From positions 41,658-105,657 of the forward strand of contig NZ_CABVPL010000020.1 in assembly GCF_902499045.1 (NCBI RefSeq): a stretch of DNA of 64,000 bases. Reading direction: 5' to 3'. The DNA is from Burkholderia latens (lineage in GTDB: Bacteria > Pseudomonadota > Gammaproteobacteria > Burkholderiales > Burkholderiaceae). Shown one piece after another: positions 44,147 through 53,375 of the stretch (position 1 is its first letter; every line of letters starts with the position of its first letter). Under the pieces are notes generated by a model that saw nothing but the letters and a program-made list of their open reading frames with translations, was not told where the DNA came from and did no database searches. Both the position numbers and the translations under genes were made by a program.

Positions 44147-44487
44147 GATGCGTCTCCGGCCGTCGCGTGCCGCGCATCGGTGAGAATCCGCATGCCGGCG
44201 GCGATCGGCGTCGAGCATGCGCGCACGCGCGCGCCGGCTTCGGTGCGCACCCAGCAGTCCTGGCACGCGCCGATCAGGCAGAAGCCCGCGCGCGGCTTGT
44301 CGCTGAATTCGCTCACGCGCACGCGGCGCTGCGAGACGAGGATCGCGGTGAGCACGGTGTCGCCGGCGAGCGCGTGTGCGGGGCGGCCATCGAGCGTGAA
44401 CGCCACGGCGTCGCGCCCGCGTTCGGCGACGCGCACGAACTGCGCGCCGTCGTCGACGGTGTCGGTTGAACGGGAAACGGAAGTCAT
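44143..44487 (-). CDS. 2Fe-2S ferredoxin-like dehydrogenase subunit (HcnA/OoxX-like)
   Basis: A 114-residue protein with the plant-ferredoxin-type cluster CLIGACQDC followed by a fourth cysteine in RVRAC. It resembles the small subunit of opine oxidases, sarcosine oxidase alpha N-terminus and HCN synthase HcnA. It forms the third part of the amine dehydrogenase with the next two genes. It starts 2 bp after the permease stop. Confidence 0.9.
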   Translation of the reverse strand: MTSVSRSTDTVDDGAQFVRVAERGRDAVAFTLDGRPAHALAGDTVLTAILVSQRRVRVSEFSDKPRAGFCLIGACQDCWVRTEAGARVRACSTPIAAGMRILTDARHATAGDAS

Positions 44488-44489
44488 CG

Positions 44490-45284
44490 TCAATGTTGGC
44501 CGATCAGGATGCGGTTCAGGCCGTACACGCGATCGAGCAGCAGCATCGCGCCGGCGGTGATGAAGATGACGAGCGCCGATACCGACGCCATCATCGGATC
44601 GATCGATTCGGTCGCGTACATGTACATGCGTACCGGCAGCGTGACCGTCTGCGGCGACGTGACGAAGATCGACATCGTCAGTTCGTCGAAGCTGTTGATG
44701 AACGCGAGCAGCCAGCCGCCGGTGATGCCGGGCACGATCATCGGCAGCGTGATGCGGCGGAACGTCGTCCACGGATCGGCGCCGAGCGAGCACGCGGCCT
44801 GCTCGACGCTGCGGTCGAGGCCCGCGACGGACGCGAGCACGAGCCGCATCACGAACGGCGTGATGACGATCATGTGCGCGACCACGAGCCACGCGAACGA
44901 GTCCGTCGCGCCGATCAGCGCGAAGAAGCGCAGCAGCGCGATGCCGAGCACGAGGCCGGGAATCACGAGCGGCGACAGCAGCAGGCCGTTCAGGAACGCG
45001 CGGCCGGGAAACGCCGCGCGGCCGATCGCGAGCCCGGCCGGCAGTGCGATCGCGAGCGACAGCGTCGCCGATGCGAACGCGAGCTTCACGCTGTTCGCGA
45101 ACGCGGTCACGAAATCCGGATAGTCGAGGATCGCGCGGAACCAGCGCAGCGACAGTCCGTGCGTGGGCAGCGTCAGCGTTTCGTCCGGCGTGAACGCGAC
45201 CAGCACGACGATCGCGAGCGGCGCGAGCACGAACAGGATCACGAGCGTATGGAACGCGAGCGCGAACGGGCCATTCTTTCTCAT
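44490..45284 (-). CDS. ABC permease, PotC-like
   Basis: A 264-residue inner-membrane permease with about six TM spans. The EAA-type loop is EQAACSLGADPWTTFRRITLPMIVPGITGGWLLAF. The order of two permeases after the ATPase matches polyamine/opine/iron-type importers. ATG 45284 overlaps the upstream permease gene by 4 bp; longer frames in this phase are antisense-like. Confidence 0.9.
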   Translation of the reverse strand: MRKNGPFALAFHTLVILFVLAPLAIVVLVAFTPDETLTLPTHGLSLRWFRAILDYPDFVTAFANSVKLAFASATLSLAIALPAGLAIGRAAFPGRAFLNGLLLSPLVIPGLVLGIALLRFFALIGATDSFAWLVVAHMIVITPFVMRLVLASVAGLDRSVEQAACSLGADPWTTFRRITLPMIVPGITGGWLLAFINSFDELTMSIFVTSPQTVTLPVRMYMYATESIDPMMASVSALVIFITAGAMLLLDRVYGLNRILIGQH

Positions 45285-46285
45285 CGGGAAGCGCCTCCGA
45301 GGCTGCGCGCGTAGCGGCGTTCCAGCACGCGATAGTAGGTGAGCATCACGACGAGGTTCGCGACGAGCAGCAGCACCGCGATCGTCGCGCCGAGCGGCCA
45401 GTTCAGCGAACCGAGGAATTCGTCGTAGACGGCGGTCGCCGCGACCTTCAGGCGTCGCCCGCCGAGCAGGCCGGGAATCGCGAATGCGCTCGCCGACAGC
45501 CCGAACACCATCAGGCTGCCCGACAGCACGCCTGGCATCAGCTGCGGCACGACGATGCGGCGCAGCGTCGTGAACGGCGACGCGCCGAGCGACAGCGCCG
45601 CATGCTCGGTCTGCGGATCGAGCCGCTGCAAAGCCGTCCAAACGGGAATCACCATGAACGGCAGCATCACGTGCACGAGCGCGATCACGATCGCGAACGT
45701 CGTGTATTCGAGCTTGTACGGGCCGAGGCCCACGAGCGCGAGCGCCTGGTTCACGAGGCCGCTCGTGTTCAGCAGCATGCTCCAGCCGAACGCGCGCACG
45801 ACGACCGATACGAGCAGCGGCGCGAGGATCACGAGCAGGAACAGCGAGCGCCACGGGTCGCGCATCTTCGACAGCACGTACGCTTCCGGCGTGCCGATCG
45901 CGACGCAGATCGCGGTGGTCAGCGCGGCGATGCCGAACGTGCGCGCGAAGATCGTGTGGAAATACGACGCGCCGAGCACTTCCGCGTAGTTGCCGAACTG
46001 GAGCGCGGCGATCGGGCCGGTGGCCGGATCGTAACGGTAGAACGTGAGCGCGAACGTCATCGCGAGCGGCACGAGCACGAGCGCGGCGAACAGCGCGAAC
46101 GCGGGCGCGCACATCAGCCACAGCGGCGCATGGGCGCGCCAGGTCGCGCGCGGCGCGGCGCCTCCGCGGGCGTGGGGCGCCACGGCATCGGCCGTGGCGG
46201 CGGCCGCGGCGGTCGGGCTCGCGCCCGCCTGCGCGAGCCGGACCGATGCGCCGTCGCTCGGCAGCGGGCGGGTAGGCTGTCCCAT
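45281..46285 (-). CDS. ABC permease, PotB-like
   Basis: A 334-residue permease. About 50 Ala/Pro-rich cytoplasmic residues precede the first TM (LWLMCAPAFALFAALVLVPLAMTFAL). The EAA loop is EHAALSLGASPFTTLRRIVVPQLMPGVLSGSLMVF. It pairs with the following PotC-like permease. The stop of the ATPase gene abuts its start. Confidence 0.9.
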   Translation of the reverse strand: MGQPTRPLPSDGASVRLAQAGASPTAAAAATADAVAPHARGGAAPRATWRAHAPLWLMCAPAFALFAALVLVPLAMTFALTFYRYDPATGPIAALQFGNYAEVLGASYFHTIFARTFGIAALTTAICVAIGTPEAYVLSKMRDPWRSLFLLVILAPLLVSVVVRAFGWSMLLNTSGLVNQALALVGLGPYKLEYTTFAIVIALVHVMLPFMVIPVWTALQRLDPQTEHAALSLGASPFTTLRRIVVPQLMPGVLSGSLMVFGLSASAFAIPGLLGGRRLKVAATAVYDEFLGSLNWPLGATIAVLLLVANLVVMLTYYRVLERRYARSLGGASR

Positions 46286-47368
46286 TCAGGCCTCCCGGCG
46301 CATCACGCGCACCGCATCGCTGTGCCAGTCGACGCCGACCGGCGCGCCCTCCGCGAGCGGCTCCGCGCCTTCGTTCTGGCAGCACACGAGCACTTCGCCG
46401 AGCGCGCTGTCGACGCGGTACAGCCACTGGCTGCCGAGGAAGAAGCGGCTCGTGACGGTCGCGGCGAAGCGGCCCGCGCCGGGCGCGCACAGCCGCAGCT
46501 TCTCGGGGCGGATGCAGACCGACACGGCGTCGCCGACGCGCACGTCGCGCTCGCGCGCCGGAAGATGCGCGGTGCGCCCCGTTTCCGCGAGATCGTGGCC
46601 GAGGTCGATCCGGATCGCATCGCCGTCGTGCGCGACGATCGTGCCGGGCAGCAGGTTCGCCTTGCCGATGAACTGCGACACGAAGTGGTTCTCCGGGCGC
46701 TCGTACGCGCGGTACGGCGTGTCGGTCTGCGTGATGCGTCCGGCTTCCATCACGACCACGCGATCGCTGATCGACAGCGCCTCCGATTGATCGTGCGTGA
46801 CCATGATCGTCGTCGTGCCGATCTTGCGCTGGATCGCGCGCAGTTCGAACTGCATGTCCTCGCGCAGCTTCGCATCGAGGTTCGACATCGGCTCGTCGAG
46901 CAGCAGCACCGGCGGCTCGATGACGATCGCGCGCGCGATCGCGACGCGCTGCCGCTGGCCGCCGGACAGTTCGCGCGGAAAGCGGTGCGCGAGCGCATCG
47001 AGGCGCACGAGCGCGAGTGCGGCGCGGATGCGCTCCGCGCGCTCGGCCTTGTCGACGCCGCGCATGTCGAGCCCGAAGCCGACGTTCTCGGCGACGCTCA
47101 TGTGCGGAAACAGCGCATAGCTCTGGAACACGATGCCCAGCCCGCGCCGGTTCGGCTTCATGTGCGTGATGTCCTGCCCGTCGAGCGCGATGCGGCCGCG
47201 CGTGACGTCGACGAAGCCGGCGATCATCTGCAGCGTCGTGGTCTTGCCGCAGCCCGACGGCCCGAGCAGCGACACGAATTCGCCCTGTTCGACCGACAGG
47301 TTGACGTCGGCGACGGCGGTGAGCTCGCCGAACGATTTCGTCAGATCCGTAAGCGTGAGAAACGACAT
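46286..47368 (-). CDS. ABC ATPase, PotA/FbpC-like
   Basis: A 360-residue ATPase with Walker A GPSGCGKTT, signature LSGGQRQRVAIARA, Walker B VLLLDEPMSNLD and H-loop VTHDQSEA. The C-terminal TOBE region (about 270-355) is typical of PotA/UgpC-type proteins and can carry regulation. It is the first gene of the seven-gene operon, transcribed away from the IclR gene across a 293-bp gap containing palindromes. Confidence 0.93.
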   Translation of the reverse strand: MSFLTLTDLTKSFGELTAVADVNLSVEQGEFVSLLGPSGCGKTTTLQMIAGFVDVTRGRIALDGQDITHMKPNRRGLGIVFQSYALFPHMSVAENVGFGLDMRGVDKAERAERIRAALALVRLDALAHRFPRELSGGQRQRVAIARAIVIEPPVLLLDEPMSNLDAKLREDMQFELRAIQRKIGTTTIMVTHDQSEALSISDRVVVMEAGRITQTDTPYRAYERPENHFVSQFIGKANLLPGTIVAHDGDAIRIDLGHDLAETGRTAHLPARERDVRVGDAVSVCIRPEKLRLCAPGAGRFAATVTSRFFLGSQWLYRVDSALGEVLVCCQNEGAEPLAEGAPVGVDWHSDAVRVMRREA

Positions 47369-47469
47369 GGGAGGCTCCGGGTGCGCGCACCGGATGGCCG
47401 GTGCGTCATTGACGCGGACTCTAGCCAGCCATATTTCGGAGCGTCAATTTCGAATTCTGCTCAACGAGA

Positions 47470-47499
47470 GGAATTTTCGAAAAATTCCGGTGAACGGAA
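47470..47499. promoter_or_regulatory. Two overlapping palindromes upstream of the importer operon
   Basis: GGAATTTT (47470-47477) and AAAATTCC (47481-47488) are perfect 8-bp arms around CGA. The right arm overlaps a second inverted repeat, TTCCG (47485-47489) with CGGAA (47495-47499). They lie about 100-130 bp upstream of the ATPase start and are good operator candidates, most likely for the divergent IclR-type regulator. Confidence 0.5.
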
Positions 47500-47525
47500 T
47501 GGATCGGCACGGCGACGGAAAATCG

Positions 47526-47642
47526 TTCCATTTAATGAAGGCGCCGCGACGGTGAAAAGCGCGCGTCAATCCCGTGCACACCCGGATGCCCGGCGTTTTT
47601 CGGCGGCGCGACAATGGCGGCTCGCCTATTCCATTGAACGAA
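47526..47642. promoter_or_regulatory. Paired 14-bp direct repeats in the iclR/importer promoter
   Basis: TTCCATTTAATGAA (47526-47539) and TTCCATTGAACGAA (47629-47642) differ at two positions. Each is partly symmetrical (TTC...GAA). The second lies 20 bp before the iclR start. They could be binding sites for autoregulation. Confidence 0.4.
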
Positions 47643-47661
47643 ATCATCGAGGAGAGCCGGC

Positions 47662-48561
47662 ATGCAGGAACCCCATTCGCGCGGAACGCCGCGTGCCGCG
47701 CGGTTGGCACATCCGGACGAGGACGCGGCAGCAGATGCGGCCGGCGCAGCCGGCACGCCCGGCACCGGCATGCTGCAGCGCGCGTTCGCGATCCTGCGCG
47801 CGCTGGCCGCCATGCAGCAGGACGGCGTGCGCGTCACGCATCTCGCGAAGGCCGTCGGCCTCACGCAGGGCACCGCGCACCGGATCCTGCAGTCGCTGAT
47901 CGCCGAACGGATGGTCGAGCAGGACGAGCAGTCGAAGCTGTACCGGCTGAGCGTCGACTTCTTCGCGCTCGCCGCGCTGGCCGGCAACCCGAGCAGCATG
48001 CGCACGCTGTGCCGGCCCGCGCTGCTGCGGCTGTGCGCGAGCCTCGGCGAGACGATCTTTCTGCTCGTGAAGAGCGGCTTCGACGCCGTGTGTCTCGATC
48101 TGTGCGAAGGGCCGTTTCCGATCCGGTCGTTTACCGGCGACATCGGCGGGCGGATCGCGCTCGGCGTCGGGCAGGGCAGCCTCGCGATCCTCGCGTTCCT
48201 GCCGGAAGCGGAGCGCGAGGAAGTGATCCGCTTCAACGTGCCGCGCATCCGCGGCTACGGCGTGCTCGACGAGGTGTATCTGCGCACCGAGATCGAACGC
48301 GTGCGGCAGCTCGGCTACGCGGGCCGCAACAGCGGCGTGCTCGACGGGATGGCCGGCGTCGCGGTGCCGATCCTCGATCGCACCGGCTATCCGGTCGGCG
48401 CGCTGAGCGTCGGCACGCTCGCGTCGCGGCTCGGCGACGACCGGATGCCGATGGTCGTCGAGCTGCTGCGGCGTCAGGCCGAAGCGATCGGCCCGCGCAC
48501 GAATCCGTTCGACGCCGCGCTGCGGCGGCCGATGCACGGGCTAGCCGGGAAAACGGTATAG
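47662..48561 (+). CDS. IclR-family transcriptional regulator
   Basis: A 299-residue IclR regulator. After an acidic, Ala-rich 35-residue lead it has the HTH (MLQRAFAILRALAAMQQDGVRVTHLAKAVGLTQGTAHRILQSLIAERMVEQ) and the IclR effector domain (FTGDIGGRIALGVGQGSLAILAFLP; GMAGVAVPILDRTGYPVGALSVG). It is divergent from the importer/amine dehydrogenase operon and probably controls it. The effector would be the imported amine or its oxidation product. Confidence 0.92.
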   Translation: MQEPHSRGTPRAARLAHPDEDAAADAAGAAGTPGTGMLQRAFAILRALAAMQQDGVRVTHLAKAVGLTQGTAHRILQSLIAERMVEQDEQSKLYRLSVDFFALAALAGNPSSMRTLCRPALLRLCASLGETIFLLVKSGFDAVCLDLCEGPFPIRSFTGDIGGRIALGVGQGSLAILAFLPEAEREEVIRFNVPRIRGYGVLDEVYLRTEIERVRQLGYAGRNSGVLDGMAGVAVPILDRTGYPVGALSVGTLASRLGDDRMPMVVELLRRQAEAIGPRTNPFDAALRRPMHGLAGKTV

Positions 48562-48708
48562 CGCTCGAACGCGCGATGACGGTCGCGGACATGATGGTCG
48601 AGCGCAGCGGCCTGCGTCATCTGCTCGACGAACCGAAGACGCCGTGGCGCGCATCCGCTATCGAGCGCTGCCGCATTCGCGGCGATTCGCGCGGCGCGAC
48701 GTCGGCGG

Positions 48709-48737
48709 AGGCCAGCCCGGTTTCGGCCGGTTTTTTT
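48709..48737 (+). terminator. Possible Rho-independent terminator after iclR
   Basis: A G+C-rich segment with pairable CCGG/GGCC blocks (48710-48730) is followed by seven T residues (48731-48737). The stem is short and can fold in more than one register, so the call is tentative. Confidence 0.4.
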
Positions 48738-48794
48738 GCTTTCGCCGTCGACCGGGCATGCTAGGATTTCCGTCAAACAACTCCGGAGACTGCC

Positions 48795-49178
48795 ATGCCG
48801 TTCATCTGCGAAAACGTTGAATGCCGTGCCGTGCTGGCTCGCGGGCAAGTCAGATCCAGTCACGAAGACGCCGGGTGGTGCTTCTACTGCCCGGACTGCA
48901 AGGCGAGGAACGAGTTGAAGGATATCGGCGCGCCGGGCGGTCCCGTCGAGTTGATTCAGCCGGAGCGGGCCGGCCCGCCGCACCGCGTCATCGCGACGGC
49001 CCGCGCGCTGGAGGACGGCCGGTTCGCAGCGCAGCTGCGCGTTCAGCGTGCGCTCGCCGTGAAAGGAACCTACGCGGCCGAAGAGCGCTGGGACGAGCTC
49101 GGCGTATTCTCCGATGCACAGCAAGCCGTCGCGCATGCGAGGTCGTTCGCGACTGACCTGCTGCAACGGGCCGCCTAG
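48795..49178 (+). CDS. Conserved hypothetical protein with Cys motifs
   Basis: A 127-residue protein. The N-terminal third carries cysteines at C5 and C10 and a CFYCPDC cluster at about residues 29-35, suggesting a small zinc ribbon. The remainder is a compact mixed domain ending in a helix (DAQQAVAHARSFATDLLQ). GGAG precedes ATG 48795. No function is recognised. It stands alone, convergent with the chemoreceptor gene. Confidence 0.65.
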   Translation: MPFICENVECRAVLARGQVRSSHEDAGWCFYCPDCKARNELKDIGAPGGPVELIQPERAGPPHRVIATARALEDGRFAAQLRVQRALAVKGTYAAEERWDELGVFSDAQQAVAHARSFATDLLQRAA

Positions 49179-49212
49179 TCGCGAACCGCAAAGCCACCCA
49201 TCTGCATTCTGC

Positions 49213-49254
49213 CGTCACGACACCACGCCGCACCGCGGCGCGCGTGTCGTGACG
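49213..49254. terminator. Strong 42-bp hairpin between convergent genes
   Basis: CGTCACGACAC (49213-49223) and GTGTCGTGACG (49244-49254) are perfect 11-bp arms. Inside them CGCCGC (49226-49231) and GCGGCG (49235-49240) extend the stem, leaving a small internal bulge and an ACC loop. Lying between two convergent stops, it could end transcription both ways, though it lacks a T-tract. Confidence 0.55.
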
Positions 49255-49304
49255 CGGCGTGACGTTCCGTCGAGCACGAGCCGGATCGCGGCCGGCCGGC
49301 AACG

Positions 49305-50867
49305 TCATGCCGCCGCGCTTTCCCGCAACCGGAACTGCGCGACGGCGTCGCTCAGCCGCGCGCTCTGATCCTCGAGCGACAGCGCCGCGGCGGCGGCCTC
49401 TTCGACGAGCGCGGCGTTGCGCTGCATCGTCTGCTCCATCTGGATCACGGCCGCATTCACCTGTTCGATGCCGGACGTCTGCTCGTCGAATGCGATGCTC
49501 GTTTCGCCCATGATCGCGTTCACGCGCTCGACCGCCGCGACGAGCTCGGTCATCGCGGCGCCGGCGAGCGCGACGAGACTGCTGCCGTCCTCGACGCGCT
49601 GCGTCGAATCGCCGATCAGTTCGCGAATTTCCTTCGCCGCCGACGCGCAACGCTGCGCGAGCCCGCGCACCTCGGTCGCGACCACCGCGAAACCGCGCCC
49701 CTGTTCGCCCGCCCGCGCCGCTTCGACGGCGGCGTTCAACGCGAGGATGTTCGTCTGGAATGCGATGCTTTCGATCACGCCGACGATGCCGGAGATCCGC
49801 GCCGAGCTGTTCGATATCGACGACATCGTTGCGACGACGCGCTGCATCGCGTCTCCGCCACGCGTTGCGATTCCGGCGGCGCCCTCTGCGTACGTGCGGG
49901 CATCGCGTGCGTTGTCCGCGTTCTGGCGAACGGTGGCCGTCAGCTGCTCGACGCTCGCCGCCGCCTGCTGCAGCGACACGGCCTGCTGCTCGGTGCGCGC
50001 GGACAGATCGACGTTGCCGCTCGCGATCGTGCGCACGTCGCCGACGATCGTCTCCGTGCTCGCGCGCACCTGCGTCACGGTTTCGACGAGACCGTCCTGC
50101 ATCCGCTTCAACGCGTTCAGCAGATATGCCATTTCGTTTTCGCCGGGAATGGCGACGGTGCCGGTCAGGTCGCCTTTCGAGATCCTGTCGAAATGCGCGA
50201 CGGCGAGGTGGATCGGCTCGATGATCGCCTTCGCGAGCACGCGCTGGGCAATGAAGCCGATCACCAGCGCGAACACGGCGACCGCCGCCATCGCCCACAC
50301 GATCCGGTGGAAACGCTCGCCGGCCGCATCGTAGCGCGCCTTCTGGCGCGCGACCTGGAACGCTTCGAGCGCGTCGATTGCATCCTGGTACGCAGTGAAG
50401 AGCGCCGGCGGCGTATTGCGGTGCGTGTCGAGGAAGTCGAACGAATTGTCCTGATCCAGTTGCGACATCGCCTTCAGGAAAACCCGGTCGAGCAGCGTGC
50501 GGCGACGGCTCTGCAGCGTATCGAACAGCGCCTGCTCGTCGGCGTCGCGCGCATGCAGCTGCGCGTACGCATCCAGTTCGTCGTTGCTCTGCTTGAGGAG
50601 CGTATGGAGCTGCGCGATTTCCGTTTTGGCCGGCTGTCCGGCGCTGATGATCTGCGCGACGTCGCTCACGCGTTCGCGCAGCACGAGCATCCGCTCCGAG
50701 CTGGTTTTCAGGTGCAGCAGCGACGCGGTGTCGTCGCGGTACATCGCCTCGAGCGAGTTGTTGCCCGCGTAGAGCGCGGCAATGCAAGCGCCGACGACCA
50801 GCACGAGCAGCATCGTATAACCGGCGATGGTCGCGACGAGTCCGCCGCGGATGGTGAGTTTTCGCAT
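49305..50867 (-). CDS. Methyl-accepting chemotaxis protein
   Basis: A 520-residue Tar-like chemoreceptor. TM1 spans about residues 9-33, the periplasmic four-helix-type sensor covers about 34-188, TM2 about 189-211, and a HAMP domain and signalling domain follow. The conserved hairpin is [36 protein letters not shown]. The C-terminus (RLRESAAA) lacks an NWETF-type CheR tether. The ligand is unknown. The gene stands alone. Confidence 0.92.
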   Translation of the reverse strand: MRKLTIRGGLVATIAGYTMLLVLVVGACIAALYAGNNSLEAMYRDDTASLLHLKTSSERMLVLRERVSDVAQIISAGQPAKTEIAQLHTLLKQSNDELDAYAQLHARDADEQALFDTLQSRRRTLLDRVFLKAMSQLDQDNSFDFLDTHRNTPPALFTAYQDAIDALEAFQVARQKARYDAAGERFHRIVWAMAAVAVFALVIGFIAQRVLAKAIIEPIHLAVAHFDRISKGDLTGTVAIPGENEMAYLLNALKRMQDGLVETVTQVRASTETIVGDVRTIASGNVDLSARTEQQAVSLQQAAASVEQLTATVRQNADNARDARTYAEGAAGIATRGGDAMQRVVATMSSISNSSARISGIVGVIESIAFQTNILALNAAVEAARAGEQGRGFAVVATEVRGLAQRCASAAKEIRELIGDSTQRVEDGSSLVALAGAAMTELVAAVERVNAIMGETSIAFDEQTSGIEQVNAAVIQMEQTMQRNAALVEEAAAAALSLEDQSARLSDAVAQFRLRESAAA

Positions 50868-51313
50868 GACGTTCCCTTGCTGGAGGCCCGAAGGGCGGCC
50901 GACGGCGGCTATGAATTCCGGATCACGAACGACGACGGGCGCCGCGTCGCAATGCGGGGCGCCGGGATTGCGAACGGGTTAACGGCACGGGCGAGTGAAC
51001 GGTTTTGTCTGCACGCGACGTCGATCTGAGCGTGCGCGACACGTGCGTTCGAAATGCGGAAGCGGGAACGGAACGCGGCGCTGGCGAAACGGCAGCAGGC
51101 CGGTCGGCGAGCGCGCATCGTGCGCCCGCCGTGCACCAGAATGTTTCGCGGCTGCGGTTATCGGCGCTCGACTTCCGCGCAATGCGGCAGGGAACGCGCA
51201 TCGTGCGTGGCAAGCGAAAACACCGGTCTGAAGAAGGTGGAAGTGGAAGTCCGGCACGGCCGTACGCGGACGGCCGTATCGCATTCGATCGCGGCTGCCG
51301 CGCACGGTGCGAA
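50868..51313. other. Intergenic stretch with a hairpin, no supported gene
   Basis: About 446 bp between the phosphoesterase and chemoreceptor genes, both on the minus strand. ACGGCCGT is repeated at 51255-51262 and 51269-51276, forming a stem that may terminate the phosphoesterase transcript. The promoter of the chemoreceptor gene should lie near its left end. Open frames here are arginine-rich. Confidence 0.4.
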
Positions 51314-52792
51314 TCAACCGCCCGTCCGGAACCCCAGCGCCGCCGCCTTCGCGCGCAGCTCCGAGAAACGTTCGGCCGTTGGATTGGCTGCCATTTTCGA
51401 CGGATCCACGCCGGACACCGAACTGGACGGCGAGGGCGCGGTCGCGCCCGAGCATGCGCCGGAGAACGGCCCTTGCGCGACCGTGAACGCCGGCGCGTCC
51501 GTGCGCGGCGCGCCGGCGAGATCGAGCGCGTACGCAAGGTTGAACGTCGCCGGCGCGCTGCCGCGCACGCCGAGCGGCTTCAACCCGAAACGCCATTGCA
51601 GCAGCGCGTGAATCGAACTCGGATCGAACGGATAGCGCGTCACCGCGCCCGCGCGAACCCGCGGGCCGAGCAGCGCGAGCGGCACGCGGCAACCGAGCTT
51701 GCCGTCGTTGCCGAGTGCCAGCTCGCTATTGCTGATCGGCCGGGTCGGCGGCACGACGTGCTCGAGAAAGCCGCCCCATTCGTCGTACACGATGATCATC
51801 AGCGTGCGGCTCCAGGTCGGGCTGGTGCGCAGCGCGTCGTACACCTGGTTCAGAAACACCTGCCCGTTGCGAATGTCAGCATGCGGATGGTCGTCGGCGG
51901 ACGTCCCTTCCTGCTCGCCGGCGAACGCCGGGTCGACCATGCAGAACGACGGCAGCGATCCGGCCGCCGCGTCCGACAGGAAGGACGAGAACGGATGCGA
52001 GATGCCGAGATAGCGCGTACCGTACAGCGCGGTGAACGGCACGTCGTGATAGTAGTAGTTGCAACCGACCTTGGCGTCGCTGAGGTTGTCCCAGATCGTG
52101 CGGAGCGACGAATTGTCTACGGTATCGGTGAGGCGGTCGGTGGCGCCGCTGTGCAGGTAGATGCGATTCGGAAACGTGTTGGCCAGGATGCCGCTGAAGT
52201 AGAAATCGCCGATGGTGTAGCTGCTCGCGACCGCGCTGAAGAACGGCAGGTCCGCCTGCGTGTAGTAGCCGATCGGCAGCAGGTCGCCCTGCGTCAGGTT
52301 CGTGCCCGGCGTCTGCAGCCAGCCGTTCATCTCGCCCGAAGCGAGTTGCGTGCGGCCGCCCTCGTACGTATGGTTCGGGTCGTGGTACGCGCAGGCCTGA
52401 TAGCCGTACGCGGGATCGGCCGACAGCGCGAACGGCGCGTGGGTCGCGCCGAACGCATCCTTGAACTGCTGGTTGGCGGGCATGCCTTCGGCGCCCGGAA
52501 CCCAGCTCATGTAGTGATCGAACGAACGATTTTCCATCGTGACCAGCACGATATGGTCGATGCCGGAACTGGCGGGGTCGGGCAACGCCGGCCGCGGCAG
52601 GCTGTAGCGATTGCCGCCGTTCGGCGACGGCGTATCGCCGATCGACGGTGCGGCCGCATTGCCGTCGGGGCTCGATATGTCGCCGTCGCCGCCGCCGCCG
52701 CAACCGGGCAGCGCGACACTGCCGGCCACCGCGGCGACACCGGCGAGAAAACGGCGGCGATCGTGGCGCCGATATGCATTCGTGTCGTCCAT
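51314..52792 (-). CDS. Exported phosphoesterase, phospholipase C / acid phosphatase family
   Basis: A 492-residue enzyme with a twin-arginine-type signal (DRRRFLAGVAAVAGSVALPGC) that ends in a cysteine, so it may be a lipoprotein. The catalytic segment is HIVLVTMENRSFDHYMSW, followed by TSADDHPHADIRNGQ and YDEWGGFLEHVVPP. In most relatives the last motif reads YDEHGGFYDHV, so one His is replaced by Trp. GGAG supports ATG 52792. It probably hydrolyses phosphate esters or phospholipids in the periplasm or at the surface. Confidence 0.88.
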   Translation of the reverse strand: MDDTNAYRRHDRRRFLAGVAAVAGSVALPGCGGGGDGDISSPDGNAAAPSIGDTPSPNGGNRYSLPRPALPDPASSGIDHIVLVTMENRSFDHYMSWVPGAEGMPANQQFKDAFGATHAPFALSADPAYGYQACAYHDPNHTYEGGRTQLASGEMNGWLQTPGTNLTQGDLLPIGYYTQADLPFFSAVASSYTIGDFYFSGILANTFPNRIYLHSGATDRLTDTVDNSSLRTIWDNLSDAKVGCNYYYHDVPFTALYGTRYLGISHPFSSFLSDAAAGSLPSFCMVDPAFAGEQEGTSADDHPHADIRNGQVFLNQVYDALRTSPTWSRTLMIIVYDEWGGFLEHVVPPTRPISNSELALGNDGKLGCRVPLALLGPRVRAGAVTRYPFDPSSIHALLQWRFGLKPLGVRGSAPATFNLAYALDLAGAPRTDAPAFTVAQGPFSGACSGATAPSPSSSVSGVDPSKMAANPTAERFSELRAKAAALGFRTGG

Positions 52793-53215
52793 GACTGCGT
52801 CTCCTTCGTTATTGGATGCGGCGCTGGCCAGCCCATCACGCATCGCAGCCGCGGAGCGACGCGCACTCGCGTCGAAAGGAATGCGAGCGGCGCAAACGCG
52901 CAAACCCCATGCCCGCCGGCATGCATTCGTGCGCGTTCGTCAGTGCGCCGCGGTGCGGGAAGCACGCGTGCAGGCCTGTCGCACCGGTAGTGCGGTGTTG
53001 AGGTGTCAAGCACGCTGCGCCTGCGCGATGCAGCGCATCATTCGCCGACATGCCGATGACGACGCGATCGTCATACGTTTGTTCGACGCCATTGCACGGC
53101 CCGTCGAGCAAAAAGGAAGCGGCGCGCTCATCGCAAACGAATGGAGGCGCCGTATTCGCGCGCGACGTTCCTTTGCACGTGTCGCCGGCTACCGCGGGCC
53201 GGGCTCGTCGGCCGC
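52793..53215. other. Intergenic stretch without a supported gene
   Basis: About 420 bp upstream of the phosphoesterase gene. Open frames on both strands lack ribosome-binding sites and known motifs. It should contain the phosphoesterase promoter and borders a decayed binding-protein gene. Confidence 0.4.
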
Positions 53216-53340
53216 AAATGTCGAATGAGAAGTATTTCTTCGCGATGCGCTGATAGATGCCGTCCTGGATCAGACTCGCGAATGCGTGGTCGATCTGCTT
53301 GCGCCGCGCGTCGTCATCGTCGGCTGGACGCGCGGCGGGA
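53216..53340 (-). pseudogene. 3' relic of an amino-acid ABC substrate-binding protein gene
   Basis: A minus-strand frame encodes ARRKQIDHAFASLIQDG and then IYQRIAKKYFSFDI, which is the characteristic C-terminal helix and tail of family 3 periplasmic amino-acid-binding proteins (usually ...DGTYxxIxxKYFxFDIYG). Only about 35 codons remain. Upstream the frame meets a stop near 53373 and the CynX-type MFS gene, so the rest is missing. I infer a gene lost by deletion or rearrangement. Confidence 0.6.
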
Positions 53341-53375
53341 GATGCCGGCTCGAGCGGATCAGGGAATGCGGCGGG

